Assembly: GCF_025995235.1 (NCBI RefSeq)
Contig: NZ_BAPT01000016.1
Span: forward strand, 1-50,299
Direction of reading: 5' to 3'
From: Ameyamaea chiangmaiensis
GTDB taxonomy: Bacteria; Pseudomonadota; Alphaproteobacteria; Acetobacterales; Acetobacteraceae
DNA: 50,299 nucleotides
The translations under genes were made by a program, and so were the position numbers. Under the pieces are notes generated by a model that saw nothing but the letters and a program-made list of their open reading frames with translations, searched no databases and was not told the origin of the DNA. Below, in pieces: positions 41,422-50,170 of the stretch (position 1 is its first letter; each line of letters opens with the position of its first letter).

Positions 41422-43259
41422 GCGAGACCTCCTCCGAGCATCACGGCGATATGGTACGTCACGAACGACGCACCATAGGCCAGGCCAAAAAGATACGTGG
41501 CCGTGACGGCGACGATGCGCCAGGATCCTGTTTCACGCCGGATCGTCGCCAGCGTCGACACGCATTGTGGCGCAAAGACATACCATGCCAGAAGCGACAG
41601 CGCCGTCGCCACACTCCATTGGGCGTGGAGCAGGGGGGCCAGCCGTGATGCCGTATCGGCCTCGTCCGATCCCACCGCATAGACGGTGGCCAGCGCGCTG
41701 ACCGCGACCTCACGCGCCGCAAGACCGGGAACAAGACCCACGCAGATCTGCCAGGTGAACCCGATCGGCGCCATGACGTAGAGCATGGCGTGCCCCAGCC
41801 AGCCCGCGATGCTCCACTCGATCGCGGGACCCGACGCGCCGGCGGGCGGTCGCGGGAAGCTCGACAACGCCCACAGCAAGACACTGAGCGACAGGATGAT
41901 CGTGCCGACGCGTGACAGGAAGATACGCGCGCGCTGCCACAGTCCGAGTGCCAGATTGCGTAGCCCGGGGATGCGATAGGCCGGAAGCTCCATCAGCAAC
42001 GGATGTTCCTGCCGCCCTTCGCGACTGCGCAACACGCGCGCGACGATTACGGCACTCAGGATGCCAGACAGATACAGGGCGAACAGGACCAGCCCCTGAA
42101 GATTGAATATACCCGCGACGTTTCGGTTCGGGATGAAGGCCCCGATCAGCAGGGTATAGACCGGCAGTCGCGCGGAGCAGGTCATCAGCGGCGCGATCAG
42201 AATGGTGACCAGCCGGTCGCGCGGATGCTGAATGGTGCGTGTCGCCATGATGCCCGGCACGGCGCAGGCGAAACTCGACAGCAGCGGGATGAAGGAGCGA
42301 CCGCTCAGACCGGCCACGGCCATGAAACGGTCGAGGAGGAAAGCGGCGCGCGGCAGGTAGCCGGACTCCTCGAGCGTCAGAATCCACAGGAAGAGGATCA
42401 GGATCTGCGGCAGGAACACCACGACGCTGCCGGCGCCGGCGATGATTCCGTCGACCAGAAGGCTGCGGAGTGGCCCGGCCGGCAACACCATCTGAATGGC
42501 GTGGCCCAGCGACGCAAATCCTGCGTCGATCAGGTCCATGACCGGCTGCGCCCACGAGAAGACGGCCTGGAACATCAGGAAAAGCAGGGTAAACAGAATG
42601 ACCAGCCCCAAGACCGGGTGAAGGACCCATCGGTCCAGCCTGTCCTCGAGCTGTTCGGTCTGTGGTGACGACCGGGACACGCAGTCGCGCAGCAATATCC
42701 GCACGTCCGCATGGAAATCGCGGTCGACGGTGCGCCGGTGGGGCGCGGGCGGCAGGGCGGCGTCCAGTTGGGACAGCAGCGCCTGTGCGCCTGTGCGCTG
42801 CACGGCAACCGCTTCCACGACCGGAATGCCGAGAGCCTCGGACAGGCGTTCGACATCGATGACCAGACCCCGCGCCCGTGCGGCGTCCATCATATTCAGC
42901 ACCATGACGGTCGGGCGCCCGAGAGCCAGAACCTCAAGCACGAAGCGGAGATGCAGGCGCAGATTGGTCGCGTCTGTCACGCAGACCAGAAGTTCGGGCG
43001 GTGGCTCGCCTTTGTAACGGCCTGCACAGATATCGCGCGTGACGACCTCGTCCGGGCTGGTCGCGACCAGACTGTAGGCGCCGGGCAGGTCAAGCAGCCG
43101 GACCGACCGGCCGCCGGGCGTGATCAGACGCCCTTCCTTGCGTTCGACCGTGACGCCGGCGTAGTTGGCGACTTTCTGTCGGCTGCCGGTCAGAAGATTA
43201 AACAGCGCCGTCTTGCCACAGTTTGGATTGCCAACCAGCGCGACATTCAACGCCGTCAT
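41418..43259 (-). CDS. feoB: Ferrous iron transporter FeoB
   Basis: The 613-residue protein imports Fe(II) across the inner membrane. The N-terminal G domain shows G1 GNPNCGKTALFNLLTG (about 10-25), G2 NYAGVTVERKEG, G3 LLDLPGAYSL and G4 VLNMMDAA. The membrane part includes the Gate motifs around SFACAVPGIMATRTI and MTCSARLPVY, whose Cys residues are in the Fe path. It is shorter than E. coli FeoB (773) but similar to other alphaproteobacterial forms. It follows feoA by 13 bases and overlaps the Cys-rich gene. Confidence 0.94.
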   Translation of the reverse strand: MTALNVALVGNPNCGKTALFNLLTGSRQKVANYAGVTVERKEGRLITPGGRSVRLLDLPGAYSLVATSPDEVVTRDICAGRYKGEPPPELLVCVTDATNLRLHLRFVLEVLALGRPTVMVLNMMDAARARGLVIDVERLSEALGIPVVEAVAVQRTGAQALLSQLDAALPPAPHRRTVDRDFHADVRILLRDCVSRSSPQTEQLEDRLDRWVLHPVLGLVILFTLLFLMFQAVFSWAQPVMDLIDAGFASLGHAIQMVLPAGPLRSLLVDGIIAGAGSVVVFLPQILILFLWILTLEESGYLPRAAFLLDRFMAVAGLSGRSFIPLLSSFACAVPGIMATRTIQHPRDRLVTILIAPLMTCSARLPVYTLLIGAFIPNRNVAGIFNLQGLVLFALYLSGILSAVIVARVLRSREGRQEHPLLMELPAYRIPGLRNLALGLWQRARIFLSRVGTIILSLSVLLWALSSFPRPPAGASGPAIEWSIAGWLGHAMLYVMAPIGFTWQICVGLVPGLAAREVAVSALATVYAVGSDEADTASRLAPLLHAQWSVATALSLLAWYVFAPQCVSTLATIRRETGSWRIVAVTATYLFGLAYGASFVTYHIAVMLGGGLA

Positions 43260-43272
43260 GAGCGAACGTCCC

Positions 43273-43515
43273 TCATGTGCGCCGGTCGTCTAGCACGATC
43301 CGGTTGGCTTCGGCGCGGCGCAGGGCAAAGCGGGTGAATCCGATGCGAACCGCAATCGGATCGCCGCCCAGCGGCCCCACGGCGACGACCTGAACCGGTT
43401 CGCCGGGTACGAATCCCAGGGCGCGCAGACGGTCGGCAACCGGGTCGAGGTCTTCGCGATCCTCGACCTGATCGATCGTAGCGGGAATGCCGGGTTCGAG
43501 CTCGCTGAGCCGCAT
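43273..43515 (-). CDS. feoA: Ferrous iron transport protein FeoA
   Basis: The 80-residue SH3-like cytoplasmic protein that works with FeoB. RLSELEPGIPATIDQV opens it, RLRALGFVPGEPVQVVAVGP and GFTRFALRRAEANRI follow, all standard for FeoA. I chose the ATG at 43515; a longer frame from a GTG at 43563 would add 16 polar residues not seen in FeoA proteins and would overlap the proposed Fur-type box. Confidence 0.9.
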   Translation of the reverse strand: MRLSELEPGIPATIDQVEDREDLDPVADRLRALGFVPGEPVQVVAVGPLGGDPIAVRIGFTRFALRRAEANRIVLDDRRT

Positions 43516-43547
43516 GGAGGTGGGCCTGCTTTCGTTCAGGGTAGGCT

Positions 43548-43566
43548 GATATGAGAATGACACTTA
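43548..43566. promoter_or_regulatory. Possible Fur-type iron box upstream of feoA
   Basis: The sequence GATATGAGAATGACACTTA about 33 bases upstream of feoA resembles the Fur consensus (GATAAT-GATAAT-type hexamers) in part, especially GAGAATGA. The match is imperfect. Position before an iron-uptake operon supports it. Confidence 0.4.
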
Positions 43567-43658
43567 ATGCCGATGCCGTGGCGTGTCCATGTGCGGGCGC
43601 GGGAGGCGGGCGACACGTGGACGCCGGTCGGTGCGTCGTGGCGAAGCGGCGTTACCGT

Positions 43659-44873
43659 TCAGGCCGCGCGCAGGGCCGCGCAGGCACGGGCGAGGCGGAG
43701 CACGCCCTCGCGGAGACGATCGGGCGCGTTGAGCGTGAAGTTCAGCCGCACTGCGCGGCGAAATTGCCCATCAACGTCGAAGACGCTGCTGGGGGACACG
43801 CACACGCCTGCGTCCAATGCGTGATGCAGCAAGGTGTCGGTGTTGATGGCGCTGTCGCGTGCGACCGCCCACACGAACATCCCGCCGACCGGGATTTCCC
43901 ATGTGAACCATGGGGCGAGAGACTCCTCGAGGGCGGCGATCAGGGCGTCCCGCCGCGGGCGGTACAGGGCGCGAAGCGTGGGTTGTATCCGCTCGATCAG
44001 CCCGGTCTGCAACGCCCCCAGCGCGACGTGCTGCGTCAGCCCGCTGGTGCAGAGGTCGGAGCCCTGTTTCGCGAGGGTCAGGGCCTGGATCATCTCGGGG
44101 GCGGCGATCATCCAGCCCACACGCAGGCCCGGCGCGATTTCCTTGGAGACCGTGCCCATGCGCACCACGGGCCCGTCATAGGGGCCGCCTTGCCCGTCCG
44201 CGTCGAGGTCGAGCAGTCCGGGCAGGGGGGTGCCGTCGAACAGCAGACCGCCATAGGGATCGTCCTCCACCAGCCAGGTCCCGCTGTGCCGCGCGGTCGT
44301 GACCAGGCGTTGGCGTATGTCCAGCGGCACCAGCCGTCCGGTGGGATTGGAGAAATTCGGCACGGTGTAGGCGAATTTGGACCCCGTGAACGCCGGGGCG
44401 GGGTCGAATGCCTCCGTCTCCAGGCGCATGGCGTGATAGCGCGGGGCGCGCGGACGCCACGCGTCGATGGCACCGAGGTAGGTCGGGCACTGGACGGCGA
44501 TCCGGTCACCGGGATCGACCAGCACCTTACCGATCAGGTCGAGGGCCTGCATGCCACTGGTCGTGACCAGCACATTTTCGCGGGTAAGCGACAGGGCAGG
44601 TGTGGAGAACCTGGCCGCGATGGCGTCCCGGAGCGCGGGAAGGCCCTCAATGGCCGTGTAGCCAAGGGTTTCGGTCGGGTGGTCGAGAACGGCCTGCCGG
44701 GCGATGCGCGCCAGTTCCTCGGCGGGATAGGTCTGCGGTGCCGGGAGACCGCCGGCGAGGTTGATCATGTCCGGACGCGCGGAGGCCGCGAGAAAGACGC
44801 GTGTCACGTCGTTGGTCGACGAGAGCCAGCGGACGAAACCTGATGTGCGAGGCTTGCGCGAACCGCCATCCAT
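43659..44873 (-). CDS. PLP-dependent aminotransferase (class I/II, 2-aminoadipate/MocR-type)
   Basis: The 404-residue fold-type I aminotransferase. INLAGGLPAPQTYP and GYTAIEGLPALRDAIAARF open the substrate region; VEDDPYGGLLFDG carries the PLP Asp and Tyr; GTVSKEIAPGLRVGWM holds the PLP-binding Lys (about 245); RLNFTLNAPDRLREGV has the carboxylate Arg. This pattern is that of the LysN/2-aminoadipate and aromatic-aminotransferase branch without the MocR DNA-binding domain. Substrate not readable. It is separated from feoA by 143 bases and from tRNA-Asn by 37. Confidence 0.88.
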   Translation of the reverse strand: MDGGSRKPRTSGFVRWLSSTNDVTRVFLAASARPDMINLAGGLPAPQTYPAEELARIARQAVLDHPTETLGYTAIEGLPALRDAIAARFSTPALSLTRENVLVTTSGMQALDLIGKVLVDPGDRIAVQCPTYLGAIDAWRPRAPRYHAMRLETEAFDPAPAFTGSKFAYTVPNFSNPTGRLVPLDIRQRLVTTARHSGTWLVEDDPYGGLLFDGTPLPGLLDLDADGQGGPYDGPVVRMGTVSKEIAPGLRVGWMIAAPEMIQALTLAKQGSDLCTSGLTQHVALGALQTGLIERIQPTLRALYRPRRDALIAALEESLAPWFTWEIPVGGMFVWAVARDSAINTDTLLHHALDAGVCVSPSSVFDVDGQFRRAVRLNFTLNAPDRLREGVLRLARACAALRAA

Positions 44874-44910
44874 CGAAGCACTGCGTCCAGGATTTATGAA
44901 TGGGAAAGGC

Positions 44911-44986
44911 TGGCTCCCGAAGTAGGACTCGAACCTACGACCCAGCGATTAACAGTCGCTTGCTCTACCAACTGAGCTATTCGGGA
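44911..44986 (-). tRNA. tRNA-Asn(GTT)
   Basis: On the minus strand the 76 bases fold as a full cloverleaf. It has acceptor TCCCGAA paired with TTCGGGA, a D arm with AGCTCAGTTGGTAGAGC, anticodon loop CTGTTAA with anticodon GTT, T arm GTAGG-TTCGAGT-CCTAC, discriminator G and an encoded CCA. Confidence 0.97.
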
Positions 44987-45197
44987 CCAGCGGGGCACCG
45001 TATAGCGAAGCGTTTTTCACGGGTAAAGCCCCTGTTTCGATTCTGGTGCGTGATTTTTGCCGTTGCCTGTCCGGGCGCGGCCGCAGCCCGCCCCGCGACG
45101 ACCTCTTGCCGCGATGGGCGTGCGCTTTAGGATGGCGGATCGTTGTATCGCGCCTCTGGTGGGTTGCGGACTCGCGCGACCGGGGCAGGGGGCGGCC

Positions 45198-46268
45198 ATG
45201 ACGACAACCAGACCGGAGGGCGATCCCCCTGCCGGGTCGAAACGGCCATTGGCGTCGCGTCGCGCGCTCATGCTCGGTGGCGGGGCGGTCGTCGCGGGAG
45301 GGGTGGTGTCTCTGACGGCGGGCCACCTTGTGCATAATCACCGCCGGGCGGTGCTCGATGACCGCCCGCGCCAGATTGCGCTCGCGTGGCCCAACCCCGA
45401 ACTGGACCCGGTCCTGACGGCGGCCCTGCAGAAGGATATCTTCGCCGCGCACAATCTTGACGTCAGCCTGATCGACTCGGTCGGCTCGGGGCGGCAGGCC
45501 ATTGATGCGCTGCGCGACGGGCGCGCGGTGGTGGCGGCCGCGCCGGTCCTGACGTGGCTGCAGACCTTCGCGGGCGGTGTGCAGGATGCGCGTCTGTTTT
45601 GCGGGGCACGGCCTTGCACCTTCCGCCTTCTGGTTCGCAAGGCGGCGGGTATTCCGCGCGTGGACCAGATGAAAGGCCATTCCATCGCGATCTTGCGCGA
45701 AAATTCGGCGGATCGGCTGTTTTTCTCGATCATGCTCAAGCGCAAGGGCGTCGATCCCGCCGCCCAGATCACGTGGCGGCCGATGGGGCTGGACGATGTC
45801 GGGGCGGCGCTGCAGGATGGCTCGATCGATGCCGTGGCCGGGCATGACCCGATTATCTGGGAGGTGCTCCAGCGTTACCGGCCGCTGGTGAACGGTCTGT
45901 TCAACAGCGTCGACGGGAATTACGGCCAGCGGACCAACATGGCGCTGGCCATGTCGGCGCAGAGTTTCGCCGAGGATCCGGTCCTGGCCTCCGTTCTGGC
46001 CGCCAGCTTTCACGAAGCCGGGAAGTGGGTCGTGCGCAATCCGCAGGAAGCGGTGACGTTGCTGGCCGATCACACGCAGACGCTGGGCGCGGCGACGCTG
46101 CGTGAGATGTTGCTGCACGAACCGGCGCCGACGATCGCGCTGGGGCACGCTTTGAGGGTTCAGGTCGAGCAGTATATCGACGAACTGAAATTGCTCGACA
46201 TGTTTCCCACTCTCGAAAACGCCACGAGTTATGCGCACAGGATCTGCGTCGATCTGCCGACCGAGTAA
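45198..46268 (+). CDS. ABC-type substrate-binding protein, NMT1/SsuA-like, Tat signal
   Basis: The 356-residue protein has the Tat-type signal LASRRALMLGGGAVVAGG (twin Arg about residues 24-25) and a periplasmic type 2 binding fold. IALAWPNPELDPVLTAALQKD, VGSGRQAIDALRDGRAVVAAAP, the DQMKGHSIAIL strand and SIDAVAGHDPIIWEVL follow the pattern of nitrate/sulfonate/taurine or thiamine-precursor binding proteins. The start at 45198 was chosen because upstream residues are Pro/Arg-rich and have no ribosome site. No permease or ATPase gene is adjacent, so it is an orphan. Ligand unknown. Confidence 0.82.
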   Translation: MTTTRPEGDPPAGSKRPLASRRALMLGGGAVVAGGVVSLTAGHLVHNHRRAVLDDRPRQIALAWPNPELDPVLTAALQKDIFAAHNLDVSLIDSVGSGRQAIDALRDGRAVVAAAPVLTWLQTFAGGVQDARLFCGARPCTFRLLVRKAAGIPRVDQMKGHSIAILRENSADRLFFSIMLKRKGVDPAAQITWRPMGLDDVGAALQDGSIDAVAGHDPIIWEVLQRYRPLVNGLFNSVDGNYGQRTNMALAMSAQSFAEDPVLASVLAASFHEAGKWVVRNPQEAVTLLADHTQTLGAATLREMLLHEPAPTIALGHALRVQVEQYIDELKLLDMFPTLENATSYAHRICVDLPTE

Positions 46269-46336
46269 CAGAATGGCGCGTGCGGCAACTTCCGGTTCTC
46301 GGCGTGGTTAGGATCCCATAACCACGGAGAACAGTC

Positions 46337-46579
46337 ATGGTATATGGCACGACGAACGGCTCCGCTTCCGACGGCGGAGAGATCTGGATCACGGGACGCA
46401 CCGACCTGATTGGGTCGGTCTGGAATCTCGACGATGCGTCCGAGCCGAAGAAGCCCGGGGATGCGCCGCGCAACCCGGCACGACCCGCGGGAGAGGATCA
46501 CAAGGGTGGCTTCGACCCGTATCCCGACAAGTCGCCGGCCCGCGATCCTGGCGGCGACATGCCGCAAAAGGAGCAGTAG
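46337..46579 (+). CDS. Small hypothetical hydrophilic protein
   Basis: An 80-residue protein rich in Asp, Gly, Pro and Lys with no hydrophobic segment, very probably disordered after residue 35. Its first part (GGEIWITGRTDLIGSVWNLDD) may form a short sheet. GGAG lies before the start region, and a strong terminator follows within 40 bases, so it is a self-contained single gene. Function unknown. Confidence 0.6.
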   Translation: MVYGTTNGSASDGGEIWITGRTDLIGSVWNLDDASEPKKPGDAPRNPARPAGEDHKGGFDPYPDKSPARDPGGDMPQKEQ

Positions 46580-46613
46580 GCGTCGTAGCCTGATGACGCG
46601 GTCACCGATGACG

Positions 46614-46644
46614 AACCCCGGTCCTTCGACCGGGGTTTTCTTTT
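46614..46644 (+). terminator. Rho-independent terminator
   Basis: A perfect 10-bp stem AACCCCGGTC/GACCGGGGTT with a CTTC tetraloop is followed by TTCTTTT. It ends the transcript of the small hypothetical gene and may also act in reverse. Confidence 0.88.
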
Positions 46645-46704
46645 ACGCGACCCCGGTTGGCCGTCCGGGTGACGTACTGGACGGCACGATGATATCAGGG
46701 CGTC

Positions 46705-47271
46705 ATGACGCGTCAGTATGGCCTTGATCTGACTCAGGACGGGATCCGCGTCGCCTTCGATGCGCTGCCTGACGGGCCTCTGTGGCCGGGCTGTTCGGCG
46801 GTCCGGCCGGGTATGCCTGCGCCTGTGATCTGCGGCGCCGGGCGGCAGCGGCGTATGGCCCTGATGCTGTGGGGGCTGGTACCGTCCTGGGCGCGGGCGC
46901 TGGACAGGGCGTCTGCCCATGCGCGCGCCGAGACACTGGAGGATTCCGGCTTTTTTCGTGCGGCCTTCAAAGCGCGACGGTGCCTCGTGCCTGCCACCCA
47001 TGTCCGGATCGGTACTGGCCGCCGGATGGAGCGTTGTGATGGTCGCCCGATGGCGCTGGCTGGACTGTGGGAGGCCTGGGGCTGGGAAGGCGACGTGCTG
47101 CACGGTTTTTCCGTCGTGACGCGCCCGGCGACGGCCGATCTGGCACCTGGCGCGGCACGGGTGCCGCTGGTGCTGTCGCCCGAGGACTGGTCGTGCTGGC
47201 TGTCGGGCCCTTCGCGTGCCGCGGCGGGGCTGTTGCACGGGATGGAAAGCGGGGTGCTGCGCGTTGTGTGA
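46705..47271 (+). CDS. SRAP (YedK/HMCES)-like protein without the catalytic residues
   Basis: The 188-residue protein has the SRAP fold order: LMLWGLVPSWARAL, HARAETLEDSGFFRAAF, RRCLVPATHV, PMALAGLWEAWGW and RVPLVLSPEDWSCWL. SRAP proteins shield abasic sites in single-stranded DNA by a Cys2 thiazolidine link. Here residue 2 is Thr, not Cys, and an upstream in-frame stop leaves no other start. The Asn of NARAET is His, the Glu of the FYEW loop is missing, and the His of HDRMPVIL is replaced by Ala. All four active-site positions are lost while the scaffold stays intact. Confidence 0.78.
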   Translation: MTRQYGLDLTQDGIRVAFDALPDGPLWPGCSAVRPGMPAPVICGAGRQRRMALMLWGLVPSWARALDRASAHARAETLEDSGFFRAAFKARRCLVPATHVRIGTGRRMERCDGRPMALAGLWEAWGWEGDVLHGFSVVTRPATADLAPGAARVPLVLSPEDWSCWLSGPSRAAAGLLHGMESGVLRVV

Positions 47272-47320
47272 CGATGGCCGGATGGCAGCACTGTCCGAGG
47301 CGCATGGGTTGCCCGTCAAC

Positions 47321-47350
47321 CCCTTGCGATAGAACAAGGAAACCCCATCT
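47321..47350 (+). promoter_or_regulatory. Heat-shock (RpoH-type) promoter of clpB
   Basis: CCCTTGCGA at 47321-47329 and CCCCATCT at 47343-47350, separated by 13 bases, match the sigma-32 pattern (CTTGAA, 11-16 bases, CCCCATNT) closely. It lies 80 bases upstream of the clpB start, so clpB is expected to be heat-induced. Confidence 0.72.
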
Positions 47351-47429
47351 TGACGACGTTACGGGTTGACCGTCGCCGGGTTTAAGGGGCGGTCTGGTTT
47401 TTGTGTCGCCTGATGAGGGACAGAAGAGA

Positions 47430-50030
47430 ATGAATATAGAAAAGTTCACTGAACGCAGCCGTGGCTTTCTGCAGGCTGCGCAGACGATCGCCGTTCGCGA
47501 TTTTCATCAGCAACTGACGACAGAGCATGTGCTCAAGGCGTTGCTGGATGACCAGGAGGGCGCGGCCAGCGCGCTGATCCGGGCGGCGGGTGGTGATGCC
47601 CCGTCCGTTCGGAACGCGACGGAACTTGCTCTGGCAAAGTTGCCGAAGGTGCAGGGCGGCGGCGCCGGCCAGCCGCAGGCGACGCCCGACTTCGTGCGCG
47701 TTCTGGATGCGGCTGAACGTGAGGCGCAGAAGGCGGGCGACTCATTCGTGGCACAGGATCGGCTGCTGGCCGCCATTGCCGGGTCTGAAACGGCCGCGGG
47801 CAAGGCCCTGCGTGACCATGGCGCGACGCCGCAGGCGCTGGAAAAAGCCATCGCGACGATCCGCAAGGGGCGCACCGTGACCAGCGAGAACGCGGAAGCC
47901 GGGTTCGATGCGTTGAAGAAGTATGCGCGTGATGTGACCGCGGTGGCGCAGCAGGGCAAGCTCGATCCCGTCATCGGTCGCGACGAGGAGATTCGTCGTG
48001 CCATTCAGGTGCTTGCGCGGCGATCGAAGAACAATCCGGTGCTGATCGGCGAGCCCGGAGTGGGCAAGACGGCGATTGTCGAGGGGCTGGCGCAGCGCAT
48101 CGTCAACGGCGATGTGCCGGAGGCGCTGCGCAACAAGCGGCTGTTGTCGCTCGACATGGGCGCGCTGGTGGCGGGCGCGAAGTATCGGGGCGAGTTCGAG
48201 GAGCGTCTGAAGGCTGTTCTCAAGGAAATCGAGAGCGCCGAGGGTGAGGTGGTCCTGTTCATCGACGAGATGCACACGCTGGTCGGCGCGGGTCGCAGCG
48301 ACGGCGCCATGGATGCGTCCAACCTGATCAAGCCGGAGCTTGCGCGCGGGACGTTGCATTGCATCGGTGCAACGACGCTGGACGAGTATCGCAAATATAT
48401 CGAAAAGGACGCGGCTCTGGCCCGGCGTTTTCAGCCGGTCTTCGTGGGCGAGCCGTCGGTTGCGGATACGATCTCGATCCTGCGCGGGATCAAGGAGAAG
48501 TATGAGCTGCACCATGGTGTGCGGATCACCGATAACGCGCTGGTGGCGGCGGCAACCCTGTCGAACCGCTACATCACCGACCGGTTTCTGCCGGATAAGG
48601 CCATCGATCTGATGGACGAGGCTGCGAGCCGGCTGCGCATGCAGATCGACAGCAAGCCCGAAGCTCTGGATGAACTCGACCGGCGGGTGATCCAGCTCAA
48701 GATCGAGCGCGAGGCGATCCGCAAGGAGGACGACACGGCGTCGCGCGATCGTCTGGTGAAGCTGGAAGCTGAATTGGCTGATCTCGAAGAGCAGTCCAAC
48801 GCCATGAGTGCCGCGTGGCATGCGGAGAAAGACCGCGTGAACGCGGTTCAGAAGGTGAAGGAGCAGCTCGATCAGGCACGCTCGGACGTGGAGGTCGCAC
48901 AGCGTCGTGGCGATCTGGGGCGTGCGTCGGAGCTGATGTATGGCGTGATTCCGGGGCTGGAGGCACAGATCGCCACCGCACAGGAAGAAAGCGGGGATGA
49001 GGCGAAGAACGGCATGTTCACCGAAGCGGTGACCGATCAGGCCATTGCATCGGTCGTCTCGCGCTGGACCGGCGTTCCGGTGGACCGGATGCTGGAGGGT
49101 GAGCGGGCAAAGCTGCTGCGCATGGAAGACGAACTGCGTCGCAGCGTTGTGGGGCAGGAGCCGGCGCTGAAAGCGGTGGCCAACGCCGTGCGGCGTGCTC
49201 GGGCGGGTCTGCAGGATCCGAATCGTCCGATCGGCTCGTTCCTGTTTCTGGGCCCGACCGGCGTTGGCAAGACGGAGCTGACCAAGGCGCTGGCGCGGTT
49301 CCTGTTCGACGACGACAAGGCGTTGCTGCGGATCGACATGAGTGAGTTCATGGAGAAGCACGCGGTCTCGCGTCTGATGGGCGCGCCTCCCGGCTATGTC
49401 GGGTATGAAGAGGGCGGCGTGCTGACTGAAGCGGTGCGTCGGCGCCCGTATCAGGTCATCCTGTTCGATGAGGTCGAGAAGGCGCACGAGGATGTGTTCA
49501 ATATCCTTCTTCAGGTGCTCGATGACGGGCGACTGACGGACGGGCAGGGGCGTACGGTCGACTTCCGCAACACCCTGATCATCCTGACCAGCAATCTGGG
49601 GTCTGACGTTCTGGCGCAGCAGCCTGACGGTGAATCCGCAGATCTGGTGCAGGCGCAGGTGATGCGGGTGGTACGCGACCATTTCCGTCCGGAGTTCCTC
49701 AACCGTCTGGACGAGATCATTCTGTTCTCCCGGCTACAGAAAGCGGACATGCGCTCGATCGTCGATATCCAGATCAGTCGGCTGCGCAGGTTGCTCGATG
49801 ATCGTCACATCACGCTGGACCTGGATGATGCGGCGCATGATTGGCTTGGGAACGAGGGGTATGATCCGGTCTATGGCGCGCGTCCCCTCAAGCGCGTGAT
49901 CCAGCGGGCGCTTCAGAACCCTCTGGCGGGCTTGCTGCTGGAAGGACGCGTGCACGATGGTGAGCGTGTCGAGGTGTCCGCTGATGCCACGGGTCTGACG
50001 ATCAATGGGCAGGAGGTCGCCGACCTCTGA
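47430..50030 (+). CDS. clpB: Disaggregase ClpB
   Basis: The 866-residue hexameric AAA+ protein pulls polypeptides out of aggregates with DnaK. It has an N-terminal Clp repeat domain (about 1-145), a first AAA+ module (Walker A GEPGVGKTAIVEG near 207, Walker B VVLFIDEMHTLVGAG), the long middle coiled coil (about 405-525) and a second AAA+ module (GPTGVGKTELTKALA near 608, VILFDEVEKAHEDVF). Length is normal. The ATG at 47430 follows AAGAG-rich sequence; an in-frame GTG at 47403 lies closer to the promoter and is not favoured. Confidence 0.97.
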   Translation: MNIEKFTERSRGFLQAAQTIAVRDFHQQLTTEHVLKALLDDQEGAASALIRAAGGDAPSVRNATELALAKLPKVQGGGAGQPQATPDFVRVLDAAEREAQKAGDSFVAQDRLLAAIAGSETAAGKALRDHGATPQALEKAIATIRKGRTVTSENAEAGFDALKKYARDVTAVAQQGKLDPVIGRDEEIRRAIQVLARRSKNNPVLIGEPGVGKTAIVEGLAQRIVNGDVPEALRNKRLLSLDMGALVAGAKYRGEFEERLKAVLKEIESAEGEVVLFIDEMHTLVGAGRSDGAMDASNLIKPELARGTLHCIGATTLDEYRKYIEKDAALARRFQPVFVGEPSVADTISILRGIKEKYELHHGVRITDNALVAAATLSNRYITDRFLPDKAIDLMDEAASRLRMQIDSKPEALDELDRRVIQLKIEREAIRKEDDTASRDRLVKLEAELADLEEQSNAMSAAWHAEKDRVNAVQKVKEQLDQARSDVEVAQRRGDLGRASELMYGVIPGLEAQIATAQEESGDEAKNGMFTEAVTDQAIASVVSRWTGVPVDRMLEGERAKLLRMEDELRRSVVGQEPALKAVANAVRRARAGLQDPNRPIGSFLFLGPTGVGKTELTKALARFLFDDDKALLRIDMSEFMEKHAVSRLMGAPPGYVGYEEGGVLTEAVRRRPYQVILFDEVEKAHEDVFNILLQVLDDGRLTDGQGRTVDFRNTLIILTSNLGSDVLAQQPDGESADLVQAQVMRVVRDHFRPEFLNRLDEIILFSRLQKADMRSIVDIQISRLRRLLDDRHITLDLDDAAHDWLGNEGYDPVYGARPLKRVIQRALQNPLAGLLLEGRVHDGERVEVSADATGLTINGQEVADL

Positions 50031-50041
50031 AGTTGCTTGCA

Positions 50042-50083
50042 GGACGGAAGTTTTTTCGGCGAAAAGGCGAAAAACTTCCGTCC
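50042..50083. repeat. Perfect 14-bp inverted repeat after clpB
   Basis: Arms GGACGGAAGTTTTT and AAAAACTTCCGTCC flank a 14-base loop that starts 12 bases after the clpB stop. As RNA it forms a long stable hairpin without a following U run. It may protect the mRNA end, act as a bidirectional terminator or be a regulator site. Confidence 0.7.
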
Positions 50084-50095
50084 GGTAAGGCAATG

Positions 50096-50129
50096 AAAAG
50101 CGGGGATAAGTGGTTTTTCCCCTGCTTTT
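50096..50129 (+). terminator. Terminator-like hairpin after clpB
   Basis: AAAAGC-GGGG pairs with CCCC-T-GCTTTT (one bulged base) around a T-rich loop; the T residues of the right arm serve as the U tract. It lies between clpB and the rRNA-type promoter and should separate the two transcripts. Confidence 0.6.
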
Positions 50130-50170
50130 CCGGCGGTCCATCATGTGGACGACTGAAATTTTACAGATCG

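Noticed and set aside
47742..49682. 646-codon open frame on the minus strand
   Set aside because: It is antisense to clpB, whose codon pattern and domains are unambiguous.
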